From assembly GCA_963377175.1 (NCBI GenBank), contig CAUJNA010001024.1:320956-384955 (forward strand): 64,000 nt of DNA. The letters run 5' to 3'. The position numbers were made by a program, and so were the translations under genes. Every line of letters begins with the position of its first letter. Position 1 is the first letter of the stretch. Origin of the DNA: Effrenium voratum. Lineage: Eukaryota > Sar > Dinophyceae > Suessiales > Symbiodiniaceae. The notes beneath the pieces were generated by a model that did no database searches, was not told where the DNA came from, and was given only the letters and a program-made list of their open reading frames with translations. Below are positions 11,571 to 22,900 of the stretch, piece by piece.

Positions 11571-12939
11571 AAATCTTAAAATCTAAAGTGGATGGAAATG
11601 GATGGAAAATGGCCTGGATTGAAATCTCAAAATCCTAAAGTCTTAGATTCTTAAAATCTTAAATTAAAATCTAACAATCAATCTTAGAATCTCAAGATCT
11701 TAAAATCTTAGAACTTAGAATCTTAAAATCTAAAAATATAAAAAACTTCCTAAAGTCTTCGAATCTTGAAACCTTAAAAACCTTATGTCTTAGAATCTTG
11801 AGATCTTAAACTCTTAAAATATGAAATCTTAGAACCTTAATTCTTAAACCATTGAAACCTTAAATTCCGAAAGTCTTCAAATCTGAGACCCTTAGAATCT
11901 CAAAGTTTTTAGAATTTTAAAATCTTAACATCTACTCATCGGACTTACAGGAAAGGGAAGTGACAGAAACCCTCATGTCTTTGAATCTTCAGATGTTAAA
12001 ATCTGAAAATATGAAACTCCTAAATTCTCAAAATCTTAAAATCTCAGAATCTTAAAAGCTTCAAAACTTAAATTCTTTAAATCTCGAACTATTGCAGTCT
12101 GAAAATCATAAATTCATAAACAAGTAAAATATAATAAAATTCCTTCAATACGGGCTATATTATTCTAAATTCCTTCAACTCTTAATCTTCAAATTTTGAA
12201 GTCTTGACATCTTAAGATCTTAAAATCTTAAATTCCGAAAGTCGCCAAATCTGAAAATCTCACAAAAAATAAAATCTTAAAGCCTTCGAAATCTGATAAT
12301 GGATGGTAAATGGCTGGGCAATGGCCTGGCTGTTATAACCTTCAAAAGCCTTAAATCTTCGAATCTTAAAACCTTAATTCTTCAACCATTGAAACCTTAA
12401 ATTCCGAAAGTCTTCAAATCTGAGACCCTTAGAATCTCAAAGTTTTTAGAATTTTGAAATCTTAACATCTACTCATCGGACTTACAGGAAAGAGAAGTGA
12501 CAGAAACCCTCATGTCTTTGAATCTTCAGATGTTAAAATCTGAAATATGAATCTCGAACTTTTGCAACCTGAAAATATTAAATTCATAAACAAGTAAAAA
12601 TATAATAAAATTCCTTCAATACGGGCAATACTTTAAATTCCTTAACCTCTTAATCTTCAAATTTTGAAGTCTTGACATCTTAAGATCTTAAAATCTTAAA
12701 TTCCGAAAGTCGCCAAATCTGAAAATCTCACAAAAGTACAAGCTTAAAGCCTTGGATGGAAAATGGCTGGGCAATGGCCTGGCTGTTATAACCTTCAAAA
12801 GCCTTAAATCTGTGAATCTTAAAACCTTAATTCTTCAACCATTGAAACCTTAAATTCCGAAAGTCTTCAAATCTGAGACCCTTAGAATCTCAAAGTTTGT
12901 AGAATTTTAAGATCTTAACATCTACTCATCGGACTTACA

Positions 12940-13325
12940 AGGGAAGTGACAGAACGGGCAGGGCAAGGTGCCCGGTGGCCGGCTGTGTCGCGTCAGCGTG
13001 TAAATCCGGCCACCGGACGTGATCGGGCCGCAGGCCAAAGCCTGCAGGGCTTACCTTCAGGTATAAGGCCGCGCGCCCCATGCCGCCGACCATGCGCAGA
13101 ACATGTGCATACGTTTTGTGCTGGGCCCGCCCTTATAAGGGGCGAAGGGTTTGCGGATTGGTTTAGGCGATTTTTGTAACATCTCCCCGCAGCGCCCAAA
13201 AACCGAGTATTTTTAGGGATGCCTAATACTGGACAACACCCCCAGCATTGCCAGCATCATCCCGGATGATGCAGATGATGTTATGCATGCAGGCGATGCG
13301 GGTGATGCTGGGGATGTTGTTTGAA
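12940..13325. repeat. GC hairpin module M2
   Basis: Same structure as M1, with stem arms at 12972-12982 and 13006-13016 and a CCCTTATAAGGG palindrome. Its 3' end stops at GATGTTGTTTG without the GCCGAAAACGTG tail of other modules. Confidence 0.88.
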
Positions 13326-14329
13326 AACTCAAAATCCTAAAGTCTTAGATTCTTAAAATCTTAAATTAAAATCTAATAATCAATCTTAGAATCTCAAGAT
13401 CTTAAAATCTTAGAACTTAGAATTTTTAAGATCTGAAAATATAAAAATATCCTAAAGTCTTCGAATCTTGAAACCTTAAAAACCTTATGTCTTAGAATCT
13501 TGAGATCTTAAACTCTTAAAATATGAAATTCCTAAAGTCTTACAATCTTAATAAAATCTCAGAATCTTAAAAAGGCTTTAAAAACTTAAATTCTTTAAAC
13601 CTCGAACAATTGAAATCTGAAAATCTTAAATTATTAAAATATTACCTTCCTTCAATCCGGGCTATCTTTTAAATTCCTTAAACTCTTAATCTTGAATTTT
13701 TGAAATCTTGAAACCTTAAGATCTTAAGATTACAACCTTAGAAGTTAGAATCTTACAGCCTGAAAATATAAACATCCTAAAGTCGTCGAATCTTGACTTC
13801 TTAAAACCCTCATGTCTTTGAATCTTCAGATGTTCAAATCTTAAATATGAAATTCCTAAATTCTCAAAATCTTAAAATCTCAGAATCTTAAAAGTTTCAA
13901 AAACTTAAATTCATTCAATCTCGAACTATTGCAATCGGAAAATCTTAAATTCATAAACAAGTAAAAGATAATAAAATTCCTTCAATCCGGGCTATATTTT
14001 AAATTCCTTAGACTCTTCATCTTGAAATTTTGAAGTCTTGACATCTTAAGGTCTTAAAATCTTAAATTACGAAAGTCGCCAAATCTGAAAATCTCACAAA
14101 AATAAAATCTTAAAGCCTTCGAAATCTGATAATGGATGGAAAATGGCTGGGCAATGGCCTGGCTGTTATAACCTTCAAAAACCTTAAATAATTGAATCTT
14201 AAAACCTTAATTCTTAAACCATTGAAACCTTAAATTCCGACAGTCTTCAAATCTGAGACCCTTAGAATCTCAAAGTTTTTAGAATCTGAAAATCTTAACA
14301 TCTACTAATCGGACTTACAGGAAAGGGAA

Positions 14330-14790
14330 GTGACAGAACGGGCAGGGCAAGGTGCCCGGTGGCCGGCTGTGTCGCGTCAGCGTGTAAATCCGGCCACCGG
14401 GGGCTTCAGACCCCGTGGTCCGTGATACGGCCGAAGGCCTAGGCCCGGAGGGCCTACCTTCAGGTACAGGGCCGGCCGCCCTGTGCCGCCGACCACCGCC
14501 GACCATGCGCCGACCATGCGCTATACTTTTGCGCTGGGCCCGCCCTTATAAGGGGCGAAGGATTTACGGATTTGTTCAGGCGAGTTTTGGCGGCTTTTTG
14601 AGCATCTCCTCGAGGAGTCAAAAAACGAGTGTTTTTTGGGGGGTGCCCATAGTGGACAACATCCCCGGCATCACCTGCATCATCCGCATCCTTGGCGGGC
14701 ATTGATGCGGATGATGCCGGTGATGCGGGGGATGCTGGGGATGTTGTCCCCTAAGTCGGGCCAATTTTGCCGAAAACGTGCGACCTGAAA
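14330..14790. repeat. GC hairpin module M3 (variant)
   Basis: Stem arms at 14356-14366 and 14390-14400, then a diverged middle. The region about 14482-14780 resembles the piece inside element B at 16272-16560: repeated CCGCCGACCATGCG, GGGGGGTGCCCAT, and the GACAACATCCCC / GGGGATGTTGTC stem. It ends in GCCGAAAACGTG. Confidence 0.85.
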
Positions 14791-15859
14791 ATCTTAAAAT
14801 CTTAAAGTGGATGGAAAATGGATGGAAAATGGCCTGGATTGAAATCTCAAAATCCTAAAGTCTTAGATTCTTAAAATCTTAAATTAAAATCTAACACTCA
14901 ATCTTAGAATCTCAAGATCTTAAAATCTTAGAACTTAGAATCTTAAAATCTGAAAATATAAAACATCCTAAAGTCTTAGAATCTTGAGATCTTAAACTCT
15001 TAAAATATGAAATTCCTAAAGTCTTACAATCTTAAAATCTCAGAATCTTAAAAAGCTTTAAAAACTTAAATTCTTTAAACCTCGAACAATTGAAATCTGA
15101 AAATCTTAATTAAAATATTACATTCCTTCAATCCGGGCTATATTTTAAATTCCTTAAACTCTTAATCTTGAAATTTTGAAATCTTGAAACCCTAAGATCT
15201 TAAAATTACAACCTTAGAAGTTAGAATCTTACAGCCTGACAATATAAACATCCTAAAGTCTTCGAATCTTGACTTCTTAAAACCCTCATGTCTTTGAATC
15301 TTCAGATGATAAAATCTTAAAATATGAAATTTTTAAATTCTCAAAATCTTCAATCTCAGAATCTTAAAAGCTTCAAAAACTTAAATTCTTTAAATCTCGA
15401 ACTATTGCAATCTGAAAATCTTTAATTCATAAACAAGAAAAAATATATAATAAAATTCCTTCAATCCGGGCTATATTTTAAATTCCTTAAACTCTTAATC
15501 TTGAAATTTTGAAGTCTTGACATCTTAAGATCTTAAAATCTTAAATTCCGAAAGTCGCCAAATCTGAAAATCTCACAAAAAAGAAAATCTTAAAACATCC
15601 GAAATCTGATAATGGATGGAAAATGGCTGGGCAATGGCCTGCCTGTTATAGCCTTCAAAAACCTTAAATCTTTGAATCTTAAAACCTTACTTCTTAAACC
15701 ATTGAAACCTTAAATTCCGAAAGTCTTCAAATCTGAGACCCTTAGAATCTCAAAGTTTTTAGAACATCTACCAATCATCCGCATCCATGGCGGGCACTGA
15801 TGCAGATGATGCCGGTGATGCGGGGGATGTTGACCCCTAGGTTGGGCCAATCTTGCCGA

Positions 15860-16083
15860 AAACGTGAAAAACACAGTGTTTTTCAAGGTTTTTGGCGGGT
15901 GCGAACGTGGAACATATCGAAACCTGCTTGGCAGGCAGGCCTCGACGATCCCAGCCGAACTCGATTTTGGGCAGGAATTTATGTGCAATAAAAAACACTG
16001 TGTTTTGCCAACATGCAGCGAATCAGCCAGCACCTTAATCCTTTTACATGTTGTGGCTCATGCTGCTGCGCACGACCTTTTTT
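15860..16083 (+). repeat. Left terminal inverted repeat of element B (~224 bp)
   Basis: Near-identical to the reverse complement of 29165-29388, with about 8-10 differences. The AAAACACAGTGTTTT palindrome occurs twice, at 15867-15883 and 15990-16006. The outer edge abuts the GCCGAAAACGTG end of a satellite module and the inner edge lies in GACCTTTTT. Confidence 0.93.
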
Positions 16084-16383
16084 CCCCTGTGCCGCCGACC
16101 ACCGCCGACCATGCGCCGACCATGCGCTATACTTTTGCGCTGTGACCTCGCTGCCAGGGGGGAAAGGATGTTCGGGCGTGTTCTGGGCGAAAAGGGGTCA
16201 GCGAATCAGCCAGCACCTTAATCCGTTTACATGTTGTGGCTCATGCTGCTGCGCACGACCTTTTTTCCCCTGTGCCGCCGACCACCGCCGACCATGCGCC
16301 GACCATGCGCTATACTTTTGCGCTGTGACCTCGCTGCCAGGGGGGAAAGGATGTTCGGGCGTGTTCTGGGCGAAAAGGGGTCG
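16018..16383. repeat. 183-bp tandem duplication next to left TIR
   Basis: Two units start with GCGAATCAGCCAGCACC, one at 16018 (inside the TIR) and one at 16201. Both end in GGGCGAAAAGGGGTC. The first bases of the window correspond to the end of the first unit. Confidence 0.9.
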
Positions 16384-19195
16384 CTTTTGGACCGACTCCC
16401 CGCGGTGTCAAAAACGAGCGTTTTTTGGGGGGTGCCCATGGTGGACAACATCCCCGGCATTGCCTGCATCATCCGCATCCATGGCGGGCACTGATGCAGA
16501 TGATGCCGGTGATGCGGGGGATGTTGTCCCCTAGGTTGGGCCAATCTTGCCGAAAACGTGAATCTGGTGGTTTTCATGCCACGGAATCCTGCGCAAGCCA
16601 GCGGGCATCCTTTGGTGAAGCAACGCTGGCTCCAGTTGGGTTCTTCATCCATTTTCTTGGACTGGCCTGGTGCGAGTCTATGGTGCTTTCTTTCCCCTAT
16701 CCTTCTTTTTGTGCAAAGGGCTTTGAAGGAGACATCTCCCCGGTTCGTTTGCCAAACTGCCTCTAAATCGTGGTTTTTGTTCGCCCCTCAAAATGCTGCT
16801 TTAGCGATCCCAAACCCAGTCCCTGGGGTTGGGCAAGACGACAGCTGCAGGCTGGAGTCCCGGAGTCCGGATGAGCTGCAGCTGAGTTGCTTCCGTCAGG
16901 TTTTTTCATGTACGGGTTTTGGAGGTATGGATGCTTATATACTACCAATATAAGTTTGTTTTGCTGTTTTCCGCCCATGTCTTTTTCAGGAACCTTCATT
17001 TTGGAGACATCGGAGTATTTCCAGTTGGCAACTGGTTGACATGGGATCCTTGAAGCCGAGCAACAACACTGGGGAGCTGTCGGCAATGGCGGAGGCGCCA
17101 GCAAAAAGAAAAAGACTGCCGATTGAATCGGTCAGTTGGCTCGTTTTTGAGGCTCGGTACCCCTTAAGGTGTGGTTGTTTTACAGGGAAACCAAAGGGAA
17201 CATTTCTGACCATTTTCAGGGACTAAGATCCATTTTTAAGACACGCCCGCCTTGGTTTGAAGAGAAACCCACAATCCATTTCTCGATTTGGAGGGAGCCG
17301 ATTTTGACAAGAGAGAAGGAGCCGGTGGACATATTAGCCTTGCAGACTTGTGTGAGTTGCAGACGGATTTCACAGGTTAGCAAGGACAGTGCGCAACGGA
17401 CTGGTCTTGCAGCTTCATAGCCGGCCCTTGCAAAATTGACTTGAGATGCTGACAGCGACCTTCCAAAGCAGATTTCTTTGTTGCCTTCCTGCAAGAAGGC
17501 ATGTTTCACAGAGGGAGCCGCTCGACAAGTTAGTAGGTAAGCAGATCTGTGTCCGTGAGCAACGCGTCAGGCCTGCGGATTGCCAATTTCTTTAAGGAAG
17601 CTCAGGTTGCTGCAATAGGGGCGAGCATACAGATGCCCCAGCAACGAGCACTTTTTTCGAGGGGCTGTGTCTACAAATGGACCTGTCCCCGAAAGAGCAC
17701 CCCCCAAAAATCAAAAGAACATCCTCCCCCCCCCAAAAAAAAAAACCATCAAAAGAAGAAAGAAACAGTCTTCATGCTTTGGCTTCTTTACGCAGCCGGG
17801 TGCTTTCCCTTCGGCTTCCAAAGGAAGAGGACACCCGCGCTGGCGTCGACTTCACTTGGGCAAGTGCCAGAAATCGGTCAGAATCAAAGGCCTCACCTGC
17901 GAAGCCCTCCATGCCAGCAACATGTTCAGAGGTTTGACCCTTTCCAAATCTAGATATGGGTATGGGTCAAAATTGAACGACCAGGGGACCACTGGTTTTA
18001 GTCTTTGGTTCCATTTGCTAGGGCTCCATGTTGGGTACCTATTTTTGATCCACAGCCATATGCCTGAGCAGGGGGAGTTTCCCTGTTTTGCCAGGACCCC
18101 TTGTTGACTCGGCTTCGTTTTTGCTCGCGTGGTCAAGGGACAATTTCGCCTGCTTGGGAGCCAGACCTCTAAGAGGCAACGTATACGAGAAAAAAGTGTC
18201 GCCTCGACTGGTGGATACAGTGCAGCGAAGTTGGATATCTCTGACTAGGATTGCGGCAAAAGCTTCGAATTAGAACGATGCAACTTGTTCTGCTTGCATT
18301 GTAGAGGCTCGTCACGTCTTGCCCAACTTGAATTCGACGGGTTTCCTATATGATAAACAACCCAACAGACGAGGCAAAACCTTGTCTTATTACCTATATG
18401 TCAATGCTGCGGGACACAGTTTTTGCATTTTCCAGGACTGCTCGTTTATGTGGTGGGAGATCAACAGAGTAAAGTACTACATGATTTAGGCATGGGGGGA
18501 CTCACTAATCTTCTCCACAAAAGCGGAGGCCACCTCAACGCCTCGTTTCCCCACGTCCGTGGCTGTCTGCATTGGAATCAAGACCAAACGCCATTTAATT
18601 TGGGCAGGAGCGCCTTAGAGGAAGCATCACACTTTTGTGGGGAGTAACTCACTACCAGAATAGGGGTGCGGCGCTTGCAACCTGCAAGAAAATTTGGCCA
18701 TCAACAAGAGAGTAGTTCGAAATGGTGGAGATTATTCTTTCCCGGCCGCGCAGCGACACCCCTCTTCAAAGTTGAGTTTTGCGACGTGTGTACAATTTTG
18801 TACACTCGAGAACATGTGAAAAATACACCGCCAGCTTCAGGCAATGCCTGCAAGCGCGTCTGGTGCCAGTGGATCGCTGTGCAATTTCTCGCGCTGCAGT
18901 GGCCCTCACTTGGCCGTGCCGTGCGCACCCTACGGGGTAACAGTTCCTCAGCTAGTCCACTGGCGCCGGACGTGCCTGTCTGCGTTGCTGGAGGGAGAGC
19001 ATGGCTGCAAGTGTATGTCGTAGACGTTCTTGTCAGTGCCTAGGCTTTTACGTGGTCGGTAAGGCAAGACAGCTGCATTTATGAAGCAGAAGATACATGC
19101 GTTGCGCATCCACATGATATCGAACAGGTGCCGGCAGCATTTCGGCCCAGACAGTCGTCGAGCCGGAGCCACAAGGCCAGACGTGCAAGCCGATC
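16384..19195 (+). other. Non-coding leader of element B
   Basis: No gene is supported. Present here are the satellite-related GATG stem-loop up to ~16560, a C9/A10 homopolymer pair near 17727-17746 and an introner-like cassette at 17958-18055. The longest frames show no family resemblance and no bias that would argue for coding. It may hold the promoter and 5' exons of the RepHel gene. Confidence 0.6.
17958..18055 (+). mobile_element. Introner-like cassette, copy 1 duplicate
   Basis: Same sequence as 1783-1880. Lying in the leader of element B, it could be spliced from the RepHel transcript, but its start (ATGGGTATGGG) has no clean GT donor at the cassette edge. Confidence 0.5.
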
Positions 19196-19993
19196 ATGCA
19201 CGAAGCTGGCGAGGAAAGCGCAAAGTCGACCGTGCCGACGCAAACTGCACGAGGTGCTGAAAAGCACTTAGTGGGCTTGTCCCGTGCCCTTCGGGGCGGT
19301 TCTGCAGATGAACAGCGTGCGGAGCTCGGGCGGAAGGGTGCGCGGTGCAGTAGCCACCTGGAGCTGCATGGGTTGACGCAAGTAGTTCCGATGGCACGCG
19401 TGGCATGTTCGGGTTTCAAAGGACGCGCGGAAAGCTTCTCCCGTTGGGAAGGAGAAACACAAGGTTCCGGCTACGGCTGCTTAGTGGTGACAGGCCACAT
19501 GGAAGACTTGCGAACAGCATTGATCTGCGCGACTTCGGACAGCTTCCACGATAGTCCTTCCACGCAGGCTCCGCGCGCGAGTCTTCTACAGAACCGCCCC
19601 GAAGGGCACGGGGCAAGCCCGCAAAGTGGTTGTCAGGACCTCGTGCAGCTTGAGTCGGCACAATCGAGTTCTTGCTTTGCTCGCCAGCTTCGTGCAGTAA
19701 ACAAAGCACCTTGTGGTTGCGTCGACCACGTTTCAGCTCAGGCACGCGCGAGGTGCATCAGGGGAGGCGGGTTGACACAAAAATTGGACGCGTTAATGAC
19801 TGACATTGTCGCAGATGTCGACTGCATCTTGGAAAAGCTTCTACCGAAGCCTTCATGGCAACGAGAAACATTTGCAGCCCAGCTGCTGTCCGTATTGTCT
19901 ATGGCAGCGTTAGAGAGCAGACTCCAAGAAAGTTGGGTCGTTGAGTGGCATGGCTGGAAGGAAATTGCAGCTGCAACCGAGAGGAAGAGTTGA
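19196..19993 (+). CDS. Hypothetical 265-codon frame overlapping RepHel start
   Basis: Begins with ATG at 19196 and ends with TGA at 19991-19993, overlapping the RepHel frame by 49 nt in a frame reached by a -1 shift. No known domain. The C-terminal third (residues ~195-260, including LEKLLPKPSW and LSVLSMAALESRL) reads like natural protein. It would run smoothly into the RepHel N-terminus if the frames joined near GAGAGG at about 19980-19985. The first half lies in an inverted repeat. The RepHel frame lacks an ATG for 308 codons, so this frame could supply its start through a short intron, a programmed -1 shift or an unrecognised indel. No classical slippery heptamer is visible. It could equally be chance openness of GC-rich DNA. 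Confidence 0.45.
   Translation: MHEAGEESAKSTVPTQTARGAEKHLVGLSRALRGGSADEQRAELGRKGARCSSHLELHGLTQVVPMARVACSGFKGRAESFSRWEGETQGSGYGCLVVTGHMEDLRTALICATSDSFHDSPSTQAPRASLLQNRPEGHGASPQSGCQDLVQLESAQSSSCFARQLRAVNKAPCGCVDHVSAQARARCIRGGGLTQKLDALMTDIVADVDCILEKLLPKPSWQRETFAAQLLSVLSMAALESRLQESWVVEWHGWKEIAAATERKS
19197..19696. repeat. Imperfect inverted repeat, ~145-bp arms (element B copy)
   Basis: Arms at about 19197-19341 and 19553-19696, same as 3022-3521. The transcript could fold into a long hairpin just upstream of the RepHel gene. Confidence 0.8.
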
Positions 19994-22900
19994 ATGCACT
20001 GTGGCAACGATTTTCAATCTTATTACGTGAAAACGCGCCGCTGTCAGTCCACTCTGAAGCAGACGCCTTGCAAGCGCTGCAGGAAGCTGGCTGGGAACAG
20101 ATAGCGGCGTTGCCTCATGATGCAAACAATTGCCTCATTGATGCCATCATACTTTCTTTGGCAAGCCACGGATTGCTGGATGCAGGGTATAGACCTGGGG
20201 CCAATGTTGCGTTTCGAGAATGGCTGTGTTGGCTCGCACGAGCGCACCTGGCCACGACAGTGGATGCGGATGTAGCGGCAGAAGCCGGAAGACATCCATA
20301 TCTGGATGCCGAACTGCACGGCCCGAGCATCGTGAAATTTCTCCTGCGAGCACGGCCTGCTGCAGCGGAAAGTGTTGTGCTTGTAGTCCGGAGTCGCCTG
20401 GACAACGATGTCGCACACCCACGGCACGTCATTGCAGTATGCCCAGAACGTGGGTCAGAAAGAAACTGCGTGGCGCTGCACCTATACAATCACACCCACG
20501 CAAATGGTCAAGGCTATCACTTCGACGCACTGTGGTACAACGAAGAGAGGAGCATTGCAGCTGGCAGTTACGGCCCGCAAGAACCGCTATCCAGTCATGA
20601 ATGCAGTGTAAGCAGTGAGAACGAAACTGATGCTGCGCTGATCCAGGCGCCGACCAACTACAGCAGCACTGCGGGACAGAGCATTACTCAGTCCGTGACA
20701 GCTCGGCATCCTGCAAAGCGCAGGCGTATCGCCATCCACGGCAACGCCCCCACGACAGAGCTTCCTGCAGCCTCTTGCGCACAAGCAAAGCCTTGCGTTG
20801 CTGCTCACGATGGCGCTCAGGCCAGTGAAGCACAGCAAGGCAACGCTTGGCCGGAAGAAGAAACGGTCATGGGCAATGCTGCCTCGGACGCTTCCACCGA
20901 GTGCAGCGTGTTGTCTTGGGACTCACAGGAGAGCAGCGATGAAGAGCAGGAGATCGGTCCAGTGGCGGTGGAAGCATCGAAGACATGGAGCACGGTGGAG
21001 GACAAAGAGCTGCGGCTCGCCGAGCAAGTGGCGGCCTTGCTGCGGCCTGCCCCGATGCTGCCACCGCCGCTTCCAGAGTGGAGCACGGACATGTGTGCCC
21101 CGTCAGCAGGGGTAGCCTACCCTGCCGTGCACTGTGCTTTTGCAGGCTGCACCTGGTGCAGCGAGATGCAGCCGTGTGACGACGCCCTGGGCCATGGCGC
21201 GGCGTGGGTGGTGCAGGGCGTGGAGTGGCACCGCCTTACCGGCACCTGCTGTGGCAATACAGAGACATGCCTTTGGGCGCACTTGGCCGCCAAGCACCGT
21301 GACAGCCTTGCGCAGGGCCAGCAGGGCCAGGAGTGGTGGCAGCGGAAGAGCGCATACATGCAGGCGCTCATCTGCCGAGAGGAAGCATCCGTGCCTGCGG
21401 TGGGGTGGAGTGTGGACCGCCGCACGCTCCGCCGGCTCCGCCAAGAGCGGAGCGAGGCCCACTGCGTGGCCTTGGTGTGTGCTTGCTGCGCAGGAGTGCA
21501 GCCCGGCGGCCCTGGCAGCGACACGGGGTACCTGACAGTACAGGACCTCTTCTCGGCCGTGTCGCCAGCCAGCTTCGCCGCAAACTGGAGCCTGACGGAG
21601 TACCAGCGCAGGTACGGCAGCCACCCATCCATCCAGCAGCGGTTGGCGGCGCAGGACTGGCATTTGCAACTGCCGCAGGAGCTGCATGGCGGGCAAGCAA
21701 TCCTGTGCTGCCCCGAGGATCGCCAGTGTAGCACTTGCTCCAGCACGAGTCAACAGCTGTGCCTGCAGTGCAAGTTGCCGCTCTGCCGCACTTGCTGGAG
21801 CCGCATGCGGCAGAGTGCGGCGCCGCAGGTGGCGCAGGCGCTGACCAACGACAACTGGTACGGGTACCCGCTGGAGTACCTCTATCAGGAGAAGGTTCGT
21901 TGGATCGAAGCCGCAGCTGCTTGTCCCGTGTGGACCTCAGTCGTGAACTTCTACATCGATGAGGATCGCGGGCACCTGATGGAGGAAGAGCTGCACCGCA
22001 GCGACTTCCGCGTTGCTGTACGTGGCAATGTCAGCTCTTTCAGCATGCCTTGGGAGGAGATCTACAGCACTCTCCACGGCTTGGGGTCGGAAGCCATGCT
22101 GCAGCAACTGCCGCACACTGTTCCAGTGCTGAACACTATGGTGAAGCTGACCGTTAAGGGCATACGACACTCCGAGATCGTGGAGTGGGTGGCCGGCGCC
22201 AAGCTTCGACCGTGGGTCGTTGTAAAGCTGCTGGAGCATCTCGTGGATCTAGGCCACCCCATGTGCGACGCTCAGGCCAACAAGACCCAGCTGAAACAGC
22301 AGTTGAAAGAGCGGGTTCACAGCCGGTACGGCACGGAAGAGATTTCGCCCGTGACCATGGAGTCCGTCCCGCAGGCACCAGCGGATCTACAGCAAGACAG
22401 CGGCGGCCAGAAAAAACAAGCTGGCAGCATGCAGGAAGTGAACGGCGAGGCTTTCGCCGGCATCGTGCGGCCAAATGTGCTGTCTTCCGACTACACCAGC
22501 TCGCAGGTGCAAGACGTGGAAGTGAAGGAGGTCCTGGAGCTTGCCAGACTCACCTCGCACGTGACGGTCCAGACAGGACAAGCTTTCTGGGACCAATGGC
22601 AGAACCGGTTTGTGAGCTGGGCATACCCCTTCAGCCTGCCAGCGCCGGTGGGTGGCCCGGACTTCCCGTCCAAGTCACGAGATCGTAGAGGCGAAGATGC
22701 GCCAGCGTTCACGCCCTTTGCGTATTTGCGCTCTTTGGCACGGCGAGTGGAAAGCTCCATTCGAAATTCCTGGGACTTGGTGCCCGGCATGCGCCGCATC
22801 ACCATGAAGTGGCACTCAGTGTGGCACTCCGACCTGTGGCGGCGGCTGAAGAGCAAACGGACAGAGCTGCAAGAGACACCGGACCAGGAGTGGGCGGCGG

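Larger units (their letters stand above)
11160..15859. repeat. Left composite satellite block (GC modules + AT-rich arrays)
   Basis: AT-rich arrays at about 11570-12940, 13320-14330 and 14790-15770 are built of degenerate AAAATCTTA / TTAAAATC units. A higher-order period of ~540 bp is marked by CATCGGACTTACAGGAAAG near 11938 and 12476. GC-rich hairpin modules interrupt them at 11170, 12940 and 14330. Every reading frame is short and no gene is present. The block ends where the TIR of element B begins. Confidence 0.92.

Noticed and set aside
11570..12940. Possible CRISPR-like or rRNA-like regular array
   Set aside because: Units are degenerate AT-rich octamers with a 540-bp period and no constant repeat/unique spacer pattern; no rRNA or tRNA signature.
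16013..16534. 173-codon frame with an internal duplication
   Set aside because: It lies in the 183-bp tandem repeat and GC hairpin piece, and similar frames appear in each module copy by composition alone.
19976..19990. Classical -1 slippery heptamer at the overlap of the two frames
   Set aside because: No X-XXY-YYZ pattern in the correct phase. Only a GAGAGG tract is present, so frameshifting remains one of several options.
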